DNA of 34,685 nt from Prevotella sp. (GCA_017458125.1 JAFTGB010000001.1:1-34685), one strand, 5' to 3'. Counted from the first letter of the stretch, positions 16,357-24,681 are shown. Notes: a model not told the origin generated them from the sequence alone. Translations and numbers: made by a program.

Positions 16357-18228
16357 ATGAAGAAGTTTAAGTTTAGTTCACTGTGTGGACAGGAAATGAA
16401 GCCGAAAGCTGTGCTCGTCAGGGCAATGGTGATGCTGGGACTCATGCCGTTGCTGACAGCATGCAGCGGTGAGGCGGCAGAGCGTGAAGTGGAGTTCCTG
16501 CCCTTCCAAGAGAGTAAAGGCGGCAAATGGGGACTGATAGGCACCGACGGTACAGTGCTTTTCTCGGAGGAGTTTACAGACGAGCCCACGCCGGCTGTCA
16601 ACGGGCGGTTCATGGTGCAGAACAGCAATGGTATGTGGGAAATCTACACGACGGACAAAAAGCCGCAGAAGATTGGAGGCGAATACGTTCAGGCAGGCCT
16701 GTTCTATAGCGACGTGGCACCGGTCGTGGAACCCGGACAGCCAGTCAAATTGATAGACCGTGATGGAAATGTAAAGGCTACACTGGACAAGATAGACGGC
16801 AAGGCCGTCAGCAGATGTTCCAACTTTGTCAACGGACAGGCGATAGTAGAGGCAGACGGCTGCTGGGGAGCTATCGATACCTCTGGTGATGTGGTTATCG
16901 AGCCTCAATACTCGAAACTGTCAGAAAACAGCCAAGGTTACTACATTGCTTTGGATAAAAAATATGAAGGTGAGACCGATAGTGAAAAACTGGTCTACAC
17001 CATCCTCGACATGAAAGGCAAGGAGGTGACAACTGTCAAAGGTTCAAAAATAAAGGATTTCAGGCCAGTCAACACGTCTAACCACACCATGGGGTGTATA
17101 GTGCAGGATGCCATGATAGTTGAGGTGAATGAAGGTGGCAAGCGTGCTCACGGCCTGATGACCTTTGATGGTGAGTGGAAAATGAAACCGACGACCAAAC
17201 TCAGCAGAATGATACAGAACCGCGGTCAGTATTTCGTCTATCACAGCGGTGAGGCATTCGGACTGATAGACATGAGCGGCGAGGAGAAGATACGTGCAAA
17301 ATACGTCATGATGGGTTTCCTTGACAGTGACATTCTGGCGGTCAGGAGGTCGGGCGACAAAGGTCTTGTGCTGCTTGGCTTGGACGATGAACAAGTCGGC
17401 AAGGAAGAGTATATGGACATTAAGCCGTTCTATGACGGGAAACACGCCTTTGCGCAGGCAGGACAGCACGACTATGTGCTACTCGACAAGAAAGGAGAAG
17501 AGCATAAACCCGAGGTTGACATCTACCATTTGGGCAAAGGTCCGCTGTTGCCTGACTTCATGGAAAGTGACTGTGTGGATGTGGACGACCTCATTGGCAT
17601 GCTGCAATTAAAGAAGGAAGGCTTTTTAGGGTTTACCTCGGCAATGAACGGAGCAGACGCCATTGACCAGGGTAACAAGATGTTTGCCAATATACCGAAA
17701 AGTGCCCAGAAGTATCATGGCTCTCCGTTCATAGAGGGTAACATCATACTGGGTAAGGTGTTGACAGAGCTCACCATAAGTACCGCAGGACTGACGGAAC
17801 AGCGCAGGGTTGGTGACCGCTATCTCTCCTACACCAGCGTGCAGTGGACATTAAATCCTGTGCTTAGCTACGGACTGAACTTTGACGTGGATAAGAACTC
17901 AAAGCTGAAAGGCAAGATGCAAGTGCTTTATAATAAGCTGTTGGACGAGCTGAAGAAAATGGGAAAAGTATTGATGCAGGGTAAGAATGCGGCTGTCATT
18001 GACACCGGTGCGCCTTACAGCTATTACATTGGATGGGCAGGCAAGCAGGTCTTCCTTTTCTATGGTAACTATAACCTCAGCACCTGTATGGTGGACAGCT
18101 ATGACAATGCGTCGGAGAACGAACTGGAGTTCATTCAGATGCCTGAGCTGATGGGAATAGCCGGACAGGATGATGCCAGCGATGAGGACTATGGTGAATT
18201 GGAGTCGCCCCCTGCAGATGATTTATAA
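16357..18228 (+). CDS. WG-repeat lipoprotein
   Basis: The 623-residue protein has a lipoprotein signal with lipobox L-L-T-A-C (Cys near 36) after a hydrophobic stretch. Residues about 45-390 contain repeats of the WG type, for example K-W-G-L-I-G-T-D-G, C-W-G-A-I-D-T-S-G-D-V-V-I-E-P-Q-Y and F-G-L-I-D-M-S-G, spaced roughly 50-60 residues and likely forming beta-hairpin units. The C-terminal third (about 400-600) is different, with no recognised domain, and the protein ends in an acidic tail. WG-repeat proteins are found in envelopes of many bacteria; their ligand is generally unknown. It is co-transcribed with its neighbours. Confidence 0.82.
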   Translation: MKKFKFSSLCGQEMKPKAVLVRAMVMLGLMPLLTACSGEAAEREVEFLPFQESKGGKWGLIGTDGTVLFSEEFTDEPTPAVNGRFMVQNSNGMWEIYTTDKKPQKIGGEYVQAGLFYSDVAPVVEPGQPVKLIDRDGNVKATLDKIDGKAVSRCSNFVNGQAIVEADGCWGAIDTSGDVVIEPQYSKLSENSQGYYIALDKKYEGETDSEKLVYTILDMKGKEVTTVKGSKIKDFRPVNTSNHTMGCIVQDAMIVEVNEGGKRAHGLMTFDGEWKMKPTTKLSRMIQNRGQYFVYHSGEAFGLIDMSGEEKIRAKYVMMGFLDSDILAVRRSGDKGLVLLGLDDEQVGKEEYMDIKPFYDGKHAFAQAGQHDYVLLDKKGEEHKPEVDIYHLGKGPLLPDFMESDCVDVDDLIGMLQLKKEGFLGFTSAMNGADAIDQGNKMFANIPKSAQKYHGSPFIEGNIILGKVLTELTISTAGLTEQRRVGDRYLSYTSVQWTLNPVLSYGLNFDVDKNSKLKGKMQVLYNKLLDELKKMGKVLMQGKNAAVIDTGAPYSYYIGWAGKQVFLFYGNYNLSTCMVDSYDNASENELEFIQMPELMGIAGQDDASDEDYGELESPPADDL

Positions 18229-18258
18229 GAGCAACACACAGACAACAACAACGAAAAA

Positions 18259-19527
18259 ATGGTAATGAAAATGAAAACATGTTTCAACTATAGACAAGTG
18301 ATGGCAGCTTTGGCAGGTTTGTTCGCCACAGTGACAGCGTCTGCCTATGACTTTCAGGAGGGAGGTGTTTATTATAACATCGTTTATGACAATGTGACAG
18401 TGACCCATGGTGACGTGAAATATACGGGAAACGTCATGATTCCTGCAACAGTTTACCATGATGGCAAGACGTACGGTGTAAACAGAATCGACAATTCCGC
18501 TTTTCTGGATTGCAACGAACTGACATCGATGACAATCAATGCGGTAATAGAAAAGATAGGAGACCGCGCCTTTGCCGGTTGCAAGCAGTTGGCAACTGTC
18601 AACCTGCCCGTAGGACTGAAGGAAATATGGACTTATGCTTTCTCCTCGTGTGAAAGCTTGAAGCGTATAGCAATACCCGGCAGCGTACAGAAAATTGAGA
18701 GCTATGTCTTCCAGGATTGTATGGCATTGGAGTCGGTGACGTTTGGAGATGCCGACACTGACGGCGATATGCGGATAGGTGATTATATCTTCGGTGGTAC
18801 TAAGGGCTGTCCGTCCTTGCAGTCAGTGGTATATGGTAAGGCAGTAAGTGCTATTGGCCTTAACAACTTCTTCCAGATAGGTTCGTTAGAGTCCATTGTG
18901 TCATATAGTAACGAACCGCCTGCGGTTGATGAGCGGACGTTCAAGGACTACCTGCGTTTTGCTTATAATGACTCTATCTATGAACATACGACGCTGTATG
19001 TGCCCGCTAAGGCGATGGTTGCTTATCAGACGCATCCAGTGTGGAAGAAGTTCTTCCATATCAAGGCTTTGGATGATATATCGATAAGCATCAGCTATGC
19101 GGATAACGGCTTGGTGAAGCTGAAGGCAGAAAAAGGCCGCAGCTACGAGCTTGTCATTGAACCTGCTGAAGGCTGGAACATCCACTCGGTAACTTATGAC
19201 GGTGAGGATGTGACGTCGCTGTTGTCAGCAGACTATGTGTTCAAAACACCAGCAGTTACGAAGAGCAGTCTCCTGAATGTGGCTTTTGAGCAGACAAGTG
19301 CAGGTGTTTCTTCGCTGAAAGACGGAAATCGTGTCAAGGTGACAGTAATGGACGGCCAACTGCAGGTTGACGGTGTGGAAAGTGGTGAATTGATAGAAGT
19401 CTATACCGTTGACGGAAAGCACAGTGCCTCATTCATTGCAGCAGGAAATACAGCTCGGTACTCGCTGAAGTCAAATCAGTTCTATGTCGTTAGGGTTGCC
19501 GGGAAGGTAGTGAAGATAGCTTTATAG
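18259..19527 (+). CDS. BspA-type leucine-rich-repeat exported protein
   Basis: The 422-residue protein has a signal peptide ending T-A-S-A near residue 30. ATGs at 18265 and 18271 are alternative starts. LRR_5/BspA-type repeats occupy about 75-230: NRIDNSAFLDCNELTSMTI, K-I-G-D-R-A-F-A-G-C-K-Q-L, EIWTYAFSSCESLKRIAIPG, K-I-E-S-Y-V-F-Q-D-C-M-A-L. A segment near 260-275 carries Y-V-P-A-K-A-M-V-A-Y-Q, typical of the end of such repeats. The C-terminus (VYTVDGKHSASFIAAGN..YVVRVAGKVVKIAL) resembles type IX secretion/anchoring C-terminal domains. BspA relatives bind fibronectin or host cells in oral Bacteroidetes; binding here is inference. Confidence 0.83.
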   Translation: MVMKMKTCFNYRQVMAALAGLFATVTASAYDFQEGGVYYNIVYDNVTVTHGDVKYTGNVMIPATVYHDGKTYGVNRIDNSAFLDCNELTSMTINAVIEKIGDRAFAGCKQLATVNLPVGLKEIWTYAFSSCESLKRIAIPGSVQKIESYVFQDCMALESVTFGDADTDGDMRIGDYIFGGTKGCPSLQSVVYGKAVSAIGLNNFFQIGSLESIVSYSNEPPAVDERTFKDYLRFAYNDSIYEHTTLYVPAKAMVAYQTHPVWKKFFHIKALDDISISISYADNGLVKLKAEKGRSYELVIEPAEGWNIHSVTYDGEDVTSLLSADYVFKTPAVTKSSLLNVAFEQTSAGVSSLKDGNRVKVTVMDGQLQVDGVESGELIEVYTVDGKHSASFIAAGNTARYSLKSNQFYVVRVAGKVVKIAL

Positions 19528-19540
19528 ACGTTAGCATAAA

Positions 19541-19566
19541 AACAGGAGGATCCTGTTGTCTCTTTG
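19541..19566 (+). terminator. Possible terminator of the exported-protein operon
   Basis: AACAGGA (19541-19547) pairs with TCCTGTT (19551-19557) around a 3-nt loop, followed by the weakly T-rich GTCTCTTTG. It lies just after the LRR gene and overlaps the next promoter region, so the assignment is moderate. Confidence 0.45.
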
Positions 19567-19586
19567 CCGAATATTGATTACCTTTG
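19556..19586 (+). promoter_or_regulatory. Promoter of the YhiN-like flavoprotein gene
   Basis: TACCTTTG at 19579-19586 with a TTG at 19556-19558 about 20 bp upstream. The expected transcript start (about 4-5 nt after the -7 box) coincides with the ATG at 19591. Confidence 0.6.
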
Positions 19587-19590
19587 CAGC

Positions 19591-20769
19591 ATGCAAACAG
19601 CAATAATAGGTGGTGGGGCGGCAGGGTTTTTCTTAGCTGTCAATTTGAAAGAGATGAGGCCGGAGATGGGTGTCACCGTCTTCGAGCGTAGCCATAGGGT
19701 GCTGGCCAAAGTGAAGGTGTCGGGCGGCGGGCGCTGCAATTGTACGAATACGTTTCAGGATGTGCGCGACCTGTCGGCGGTTTACCCGCGTGGCCACCGG
19801 CTGATGAAGCGGCTATTCAACGTCTTTGACTACGGCGACGCCTACCGGTGGTTTGAAAGCCACGGCGTGAAGCTGACGGTGCAGGACGACGGCTGTGTGT
19901 TTCCGGCGGCGCAGGACTCGCAGGTGGTCGTCGACTGCCTGACGCAGACGGCACGGCGTCTGGGCGTCAGCGTCGTGACGGGACGGAAGGTGGAGGGGCT
20001 GGACGCGTTGAGGGACTACGACTTCGTAGCCGTGACTACGGGCGGTTCGCCGACGGGTCAGGGTCTGCGCTGGCTGCAGGCGCTGGGCCACGAGGTGGAA
20101 CGCCCCGTGCCGTCGCTCTTCTCGCTGGCTGTCAGCGACAGCCGTCTGCACCACCTGATGGGACTGGTGACCGACTTCTCCGTGGGCATTGCGGGCACAA
20201 AGGTGCGCGGCGAGGGACCGCTGCTTATCACCCACTGGGGACTGAGCGGCCCAGCGGTGCTCAAACTGTCGAGCCACGGCGCACGGCTGTTGGCTGACAG
20301 GAATTACCGTGTGCCGCTGACGGTCAGCTGGCTGCGCATGCGGGAGGACGACGTACTGGTGGCGTTGCACGCCATGGCGGCGCGTCATGCGCAGAAGCTG
20401 CTGCCGACGGCGAACCCCTTCGGGCTGCCCCAGCGCCTGTGGAGCTACCTCTTAGACAGGGCACTCGGGGAGCGTGCACAGCTGCGGTGGGGCGAGACAG
20501 GAAAAAAGGACACCAACCGGATGGTCAATGTCCTTTGTAGCGACAGTTATGAGACAGCGGGGCGCGCACCTTTCAAGGACGAGTTCGTCACCTGTGGCGG
20601 TGTGTCGCTGAAGGCTGTCAGCAGCCAGACGTTAGAGAGCCGTCACGTGCCTCGCTTGTATTTTGCCGGCGAGGTGCTTGACGTGGACGGCATCACGGGC
20701 GGCTTCAACTTCCAGGCGGCATGGACTACGGCTTACGTCGTGGCATGCAGCATAGCAGCGGCACAGTAA
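19591..20769 (+). CDS. NAD(P)/FAD-dependent oxidoreductase, HI0933/YhiN (BaiN-like) family
   Basis: The 392-residue protein begins with a dinucleotide-binding motif straight after the start (MQTAIIGGGAAGFFLAVNL). The family signatures K-V-K-V-S-G-G-G-R-C-N-C-T-N and TGGSPTGQG are present, and the C-terminal ITGGFNFQAAWTTAY places the flavin near the end, as in HI0933-type proteins. Length is typical (about 390-410). The physiological substrate of these flavoproteins is mostly unknown; BaiN acts in bile-acid dehydroxylation in other bacteria, which should not be assumed here. ATG 19591 was chosen over an upstream TTG (19564) because the latter is inside the promoter. The downstream gene is convergent. 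Confidence 0.9.
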   Translation: MQTAIIGGGAAGFFLAVNLKEMRPEMGVTVFERSHRVLAKVKVSGGGRCNCTNTFQDVRDLSAVYPRGHRLMKRLFNVFDYGDAYRWFESHGVKLTVQDDGCVFPAAQDSQVVVDCLTQTARRLGVSVVTGRKVEGLDALRDYDFVAVTTGGSPTGQGLRWLQALGHEVERPVPSLFSLAVSDSRLHHLMGLVTDFSVGIAGTKVRGEGPLLITHWGLSGPAVLKLSSHGARLLADRNYRVPLTVSWLRMREDDVLVALHAMAARHAQKLLPTANPFGLPQRLWSYLLDRALGERAQLRWGETGKKDTNRMVNVLCSDSYETAGRAPFKDEFVTCGGVSLKAVSSQTLESRHVPRLYFAGEVLDVDGITGGFNFQAAWTTAYVVACSIAAAQ

Positions 20770-20778
20770 GAGTATTCT

Positions 20779-20806
20779 CTTGCTTCTTGCCTCTTGCCTC
20801 TTGCTT
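20779..20806. repeat. Degenerate heptamer array (CTTGCYT x4) between convergent genes
   Basis: Four units, CTTGCTT, CTTGCCT, CTTGCCT and CTTGCTT, fill most of the 43-bp gap between the flavoprotein stop and the aldo/keto reductase stop. Confidence 0.85.
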
Positions 20807-20812
20807 CTTCTC

Positions 20813-22216
20813 CTAATCTTTAGATCGCGTAAGCGTGTCCTGCTTGAGCGCTTCGACATACTGGCTGATGCTGTTGAGCTCGCGGGGTATGCGGATGCTC
20901 TGCGGACAGTGGGGCTCGCATTGTCCGCACTGTATGCAGTGGTCGGCTTGGCGCATGCGCGGCACGGCACGGTCGAGACCGATGAGGTATTGTCGGCGCA
21001 GTTTGCGGTAGTTGGCGTCGCCACGGTCGGTAGGCAGCATGCCCTCGTTCTTGCACTTGTTGTAGTGGATGAAGATGGCGGGGATGTCGATGCCGTAGGG
21101 GCAGGGCATGCAGTATTTGCAGTCGTTGCACGGGATGTTCTTCAGACCGACGATGCGCTCGGCTACGTCCTTGTCCAGGAAATGCTGCTCGCCCTTGGTC
21201 AGTGGCACCAACGGGCTGTAGCTGAGCAGGTTGTCCTTCAGATGTTCCATGTAAGTCATGCCAGACAGCACGGTGAGCACGCCCTCGGGAGTGCCCGCAT
21301 AGCGGAAAGCCCACGAGGCTACGCTGCGCTCCGGGGCACGCCGCTTCAGGTCGGTGGCCAGAAACTGCGGCAGGTTGGCCAGTCGTCCGCCGAGCAAAGG
21401 CTCCATGATGACGGAGGGAATGCCCCGCTTCTGCAGTTCGGCATACAGGTAGCTGGCGTCGACGTTATTCTTGCTGATTTCGTTGGCAAAGTTCCAGTCC
21501 AGGTAGTTGAGCTCTATCTGGCAGAAGTCCCAGTGGTACTTGTCGTGCATGGCAAGGATTTCGTCGAAGACCGTCTTCAGACCGTGGAACGAGAAGCCCA
21601 GGTTGCGTATGCGCCCGGCCTTACGCTCCGCCATGAGGAAGTCCATGATGCCGTTGTCTACGTAGCGGCGGTTGAACTCGTCGATGCTGCCGCCCACGGA
21701 GTGCAGCAGGTAGTAGTCGATGTAGTCGACCTGCAGCTGCTTCAGCGAGTTGTGGTACATGCCGATGCTGGCTTCGCGCGTTTGCAGCGTAGGGTTGAAG
21801 TTGGACAGCTTAGTGGCCACGAAGTATTCGGAGCGCTTGTGGCGACTGAGGGCGATGCCCGTGCAGGCTTCCGACTTGCCCTGGCAGTAGACGGGGCTGG
21901 TGTCGAAGTAGTTGACGCCGTGGGCTATGGCATAGTCTACCTGTTGGTTGATCATGTCCTGGTCGTAGTCGTCCTGGTTCTCTGTCTTCGACGGTAGGCG
22001 CATCATGCCGTAGCCTAAGAGCGACACCTTGTCGCCATTAAAGGGGTTGGTGCGGAAGGTCATCTTGTCGGTGGGAGGTTCCACCTGCTTGGCGTACTCG
22101 CTGACGGCCTTCGTCTCGGTCTTCGACTTGCAGCCGGTCATGACGGCAGCGGTGCCAAGTGCGCCGCCGCCCAACAGTTTCAGGAACGAACGGCGGGAAA
22201 TATCGTGCTTGCTCAT
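20813..22216 (-). CDS. Tat-exported aldo/keto reductase with two [4Fe-4S] motifs
   Basis: The 467-residue protein begins with a twin-arginine signal matching S-R-R-S-F-L-K (Arg8-Arg9) and a lipobox-like V-M-T-G-C (Cys29), so it is probably a Tat-exported lipoprotein. The aldo/keto reductase domain (about 52-345) keeps the tetrad Asp105 (N-Y-F-D-T-S), Tyr110, Lys136 and His172 (Y-L-L-H). Two ferredoxin-like motifs follow: Cys363/366/369/372 (CNDCKYCMPCPYG) and Cys427/430/433/437 (CIQCGQCEPHCP). Substrate is unknown. It is the last gene of the operon tatA-tatC-Fe/S protein-reductase. The Fe/S protein upstream could supply its electrons, which is inference from context. Confidence 0.9.
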   Translation of the reverse strand: MSKHDISRRSFLKLLGGGALGTAAVMTGCKSKTETKAVSEYAKQVEPPTDKMTFRTNPFNGDKVSLLGYGMMRLPSKTENQDDYDQDMINQQVDYAIAHGVNYFDTSPVYCQGKSEACTGIALSRHKRSEYFVATKLSNFNPTLQTREASIGMYHNSLKQLQVDYIDYYLLHSVGGSIDEFNRRYVDNGIMDFLMAERKAGRIRNLGFSFHGLKTVFDEILAMHDKYHWDFCQIELNYLDWNFANEISKNNVDASYLYAELQKRGIPSVIMEPLLGGRLANLPQFLATDLKRRAPERSVASWAFRYAGTPEGVLTVLSGMTYMEHLKDNLLSYSPLVPLTKGEQHFLDKDVAERIVGLKNIPCNDCKYCMPCPYGIDIPAIFIHYNKCKNEGMLPTDRGDANYRKLRRQYLIGLDRAVPRMRQADHCIQCGQCEPHCPQSIRIPRELNSISQYVEALKQDTLTRSKD

Positions 22217-22250
22217 AATGCTTAATTCTTTAATGTATAATGCATGATGC
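22216..22250 (-). repeat. Degenerate heptamer array (GCATTAT-like x5) filling an intergenic gap
   Basis: On the minus strand the units are GCATCAT, GCATTAT, ACATTAA, AGAATTA and AGCATTA. They run from the stop codon of the Fe/S protein to the first base of the reductase start codon. Confidence 0.7.
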
Positions 22251-23737
22251 TAAATTTCTTTGTGTACTTCGTGTCCTTCGACGTAGATGGCCGAGAAAGG
22301 ACGGGCAGGACACAGGTTCTCACAAGCACCGCAGCCAATGCAACGGGCTTCGTTGACGGCAGGAACGTAGGCGCCCTCCTCGTCGTTGGGGTCGGCAGGC
22401 ACCATCTCGATGGCTCCCGTCGGACAGTGGCGGGCACAGTTGCCGCACTCCACACCGTCGGTCAGCGGTACGCAGTTCTTGCGAATCCAGACGGCATGTC
22501 CTATCTGCGTGGAAGCCTTGACCTCGCGCTGGATAGGCTGGATGGCACCGGCAGGGCACACCTCGGAGCAGCGTGTGCACTCCGGGCGGCAGTAGCCGCG
22601 CTCGTACGATATGACGGGCTGCATCAGGTGCATCAGGTCGTCAGAGGGGCGCAGCACCTGGTTGGGGCATTCCGAGATGCACAGCTGGCACCCCGTGCAG
22701 CGCGTCTGCATGTTCTTGGCCGACAGCGAACCGGGAGGTGTCAGCGGCGTCTGCCGCTCGGGGGCTACCTTGTCAGCTATCTCTGCCAGTCCGCCGTCCA
22801 TGATTTTTTCTTTCTGCTGAGCCAGCGCAGCGGTAGTCAGCAGGGCTGACGAAAGCAGGAAGGAGCGGCGCGAGGCGTCGGTGCTTTCTATAGATTCTAT
22901 AGTCTCTATAGATTTTTTAGATTTTCCAGAATAGGTCAGCGCACCAAACTTGCATGCTTCGATGCAGTCGCCGCAAACCACGCAGCGCGTGGCGTCGACG
23001 CTGTGCGTCTTGAAGTCGATGCACGAAGCCTTGCAGTTCTTCGTGCACAGCGAGCAGTTGCGGCACTTGTCCTCGTTGAAGCGTATCTTCAGCCAGGAAA
23101 AACGGGCGAAGAACGAGAGCAGCGTGCCCACGGGACAGACGGTATTACAGTAGGTACGCCCGTTGCGCCATGCTAACACGGCCAGCACGGCCAGCGTCGC
23201 GGCACTGATGGCCAGCGACACGGCTGAACGCAGCCACACGTCGCTGTGATAGAAGGCATAGCTGTCGTAGTGCTCGGCGATGGCTGCCAGCACATTGTTG
23301 CATGCCAGATAGACGGGTTGCAGCACATTGGTGGCGATGCGCCCGAAAGCGGAGTAGGGGGCCAGCAGCTGGACGAGCGAGGCAAAGCCCAGCACGATGC
23401 TGACGACGAAGACGGCCAGCACGCCTAAGCGCAGCAGGGTCATAGCCTTGGAGTAGGTGTAGCGGTTCTTCTTCGCCCGCTTGCCCAACCATCCGAAGAC
23501 ATCCTGCATGATGCCTAACGGGCAGATGACGGAGCAATAGATGCGCCCGAAGACGAGTGTCAGCACGAGGAGTCCTACGATGACCACCACATTGACGGCC
23601 AGCACGGCCTCCAGCAGCTGCACTTTGGCCATCCATGCGAGGAAAGTGTGGGCCGTCCCCGTGAAGTCTAAGAACAGCCACGTGATGCCCAGGAACATCA
23701 CGGTGGCAAGGATGATTCTGATTTTCCTTAATGTCAT
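22250..23737 (-). CDS. Polyferredoxin: NapH-like membrane part fused to NapG-like Fe/S part
   Basis: The 495-residue protein has an N-terminal membrane part (hydrophobic segments near 8-28, 42-64, 101-125, 172-190) with CxxxCP motifs at Cys68/72 and Cys197/201, as in NapH/MauN proteins. Two [4Fe-4S] motifs follow: Cys225-239 (CRNCSLCTKNCKASC) and Cys252-262 (CVVCGDCIEAC). At 289-306 a twin-arginine motif and hydrophobic run appear mid-protein (S-R-R-S-F-L-L-S-S-A). Four more motifs come after it (Cys347-357, 383-394, 431-438, 466-476), resembling NapG. A role in passing electrons from the membrane to exported reductases is inferred from this layout and from the neighbouring tat genes. A nonamer repeat sits just before the twin arginines. 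Confidence 0.88.
   Translation of the reverse strand: MTLRKIRIILATVMFLGITWLFLDFTGTAHTFLAWMAKVQLLEAVLAVNVVVIVGLLVLTLVFGRIYCSVICPLGIMQDVFGWLGKRAKKNRYTYSKAMTLLRLGVLAVFVVSIVLGFASLVQLLAPYSAFGRIATNVLQPVYLACNNVLAAIAEHYDSYAFYHSDVWLRSAVSLAISAATLAVLAVLAWRNGRTYCNTVCPVGTLLSFFARFSWLKIRFNEDKCRNCSLCTKNCKASCIDFKTHSVDATRCVVCGDCIEACKFGALTYSGKSKKSIETIESIESTDASRRSFLLSSALLTTAALAQQKEKIMDGGLAEIADKVAPERQTPLTPPGSLSAKNMQTRCTGCQLCISECPNQVLRPSDDLMHLMQPVISYERGYCRPECTRCSEVCPAGAIQPIQREVKASTQIGHAVWIRKNCVPLTDGVECGNCARHCPTGAIEMVPADPNDEEGAYVPAVNEARCIGCGACENLCPARPFSAIYVEGHEVHKEI
22887..22931 (-). repeat. In-frame nonamer array (TCTATAGAT-like) inside the Fe/S protein gene
   Basis: Units TCTATAGAT, TCTATAGTC, TCTATAGAT and the decayed TTTTTAGAT and TTTCCAGAA lie at 22887-22931 (plus-strand reading). 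The period of 9 keeps the frame and encodes the S-I-E-T-I-E-S-I-E-S linker between the cytoplasmic ferredoxin part and the internal twin-arginine motif. Confidence 0.85.
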
Positions 23738-23749
23738 AAAGTTATCTTG

Positions 23750-24496
23750 TTAGTGTCGTTTAGTAATTCTTACAATACCGATGCTCACCTCGTAGAGCAG
23801 ATAGATAGGCAGCGCTACGACGAAAAGCGTGAAAACGTCGGTGGTGGGCGTGATGATAGCGGCTACGATGAGGATGGCAACCAGGGCGTGGCGGCGATAG
23901 GTGCTCATCAGGCCGTCGGTAAGCAGTCCCATGCGTCCCAAGAGCGCGCAGACGACGGGCAGTTCGAAGACGACACCCATGACCAAGCTCATGCTCAGCA
24001 GCGTGTCGACGTAGGACTGCAGGGTCAGCATGTTGGCCACGTCGGGACTGACCTGATAGGTGCCTAAGAACCTGACCGTCAAGGGAAACACCACGAAGTA
24101 GTTGGCCAGTGTGCCGACAAGGAACATGATGTAGGCCGCTCCTACAATCCAGACGGCGTAGCGCTGCTCGTTAGCATAAAGTGCTGGTGAGACGAAGCGG
24201 AACAGCTCATATAATATATAAGGTGACGCCAGGAGCAGACCGGCGTAAAGGGCTGTCCGAACATGAATCATAAACTGCTCCGTCAGCCCGGTGTTCATCA
24301 GGTGCAGTTGGAAGGCGTCCGCGCCAAGCAACCGGTAGGTGATGAAGTCGCTGCTGCGCGGTGCCAGCACAATGCTGAACAGCTGCTCCTTCAGCGCGAA
24401 GGCTGCAATGCCGAACAGCACCACCGCCACGGCCATGCGGATGAGCGTGGCGCGCAGCACGTCCAGATGGTCCCAGAACGTCTGTGCCTCACTCAT
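23750..24496 (-). CDS. tatC: Twin-arginine translocase subunit TatC
   Basis: The 248-residue membrane protein has the expected TatC features: an N-terminal cytoplasmic stretch F-W-D-H-L-D-V-L-R (the conserved HLxELR-like motif with E replaced by D and V), about six hydrophobic segments, the loop motif [17 protein letters not shown], and F-E-L-P-V-V in the fourth-to-fifth segment region. It recognises twin-arginine signal peptides and forms the translocase with TatA. Its start overlaps the end of tatA by 4 bp and its stop is 12 bp before the Fe/S protein gene, so all are co-transcribed. Confidence 0.95.
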   Translation of the reverse strand: MSEAQTFWDHLDVLRATLIRMAVAVVLFGIAAFALKEQLFSIVLAPRSSDFITYRLLGADAFQLHLMNTGLTEQFMIHVRTALYAGLLLASPYILYELFRFVSPALYANEQRYAVWIVGAAYIMFLVGTLANYFVVFPLTVRFLGTYQVSPDVANMLTLQSYVDTLLSMSLVMGVVFELPVVCALLGRMGLLTDGLMSTYRRHALVAILIVAAIITPTTDVFTLFVVALPIYLLYEVSIGIVRITKRH

Positions 24497-24681
24497 TCTT
24501 TAGCGTTGTCTGACTTGTCTTCAGTCTTTGTGTCATTGGCATCCATGTCCTTCATGCCGTCCTTGAAACTCTTCACTCCCTTGCCTAAGCCGTTCATCAG
24601 CTCGGGAATCTTCTTGCCGCCGAACAGCAGCAGCACAATGAGTGCAATGACGAGGATCTCCTGCATTCCTAATCCAAACAT
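24493..24681 (-). CDS. tatA: Twin-arginine translocase subunit TatA/E
   Basis: This 62-residue protein has one membrane helix ([13 protein letters not shown]), the F-G-x-K-K-I-P-E-L hinge and an amphipathic helix ([16 protein letters not shown]) followed by a charged tail, exactly the TatA/E plan. It has an N-terminal M-F-G-L-G-M-Q-E-I. No TatB gene is near, as is usual in Bacteroidetes, where TatA works with TatC alone. It is the first gene of the operon and its promoter faces that of the MgtC-like gene. Confidence 0.95.
   Translation of the reverse strand: MFGLGMQEILVIALIVLLLFGGKKIPELMNGLGKGVKSFKDGMKDMDANDTKTEDKSDNAKE

Noticed and set aside
19564-19590. N-terminal extension of the YhiN-like protein from TTG 19564
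   Set aside because: These codons lie in the promoter; the FAD-binding motif starts straight after ATG 19591.
20780-21997. 405-codon open frame on the plus strand opposite the aldo/keto reductase
   Set aside because: The minus strand has the catalytic tetrad and Fe/S motifs; the plus-strand frame begins inside the heptamer array and has no recognisable domain.
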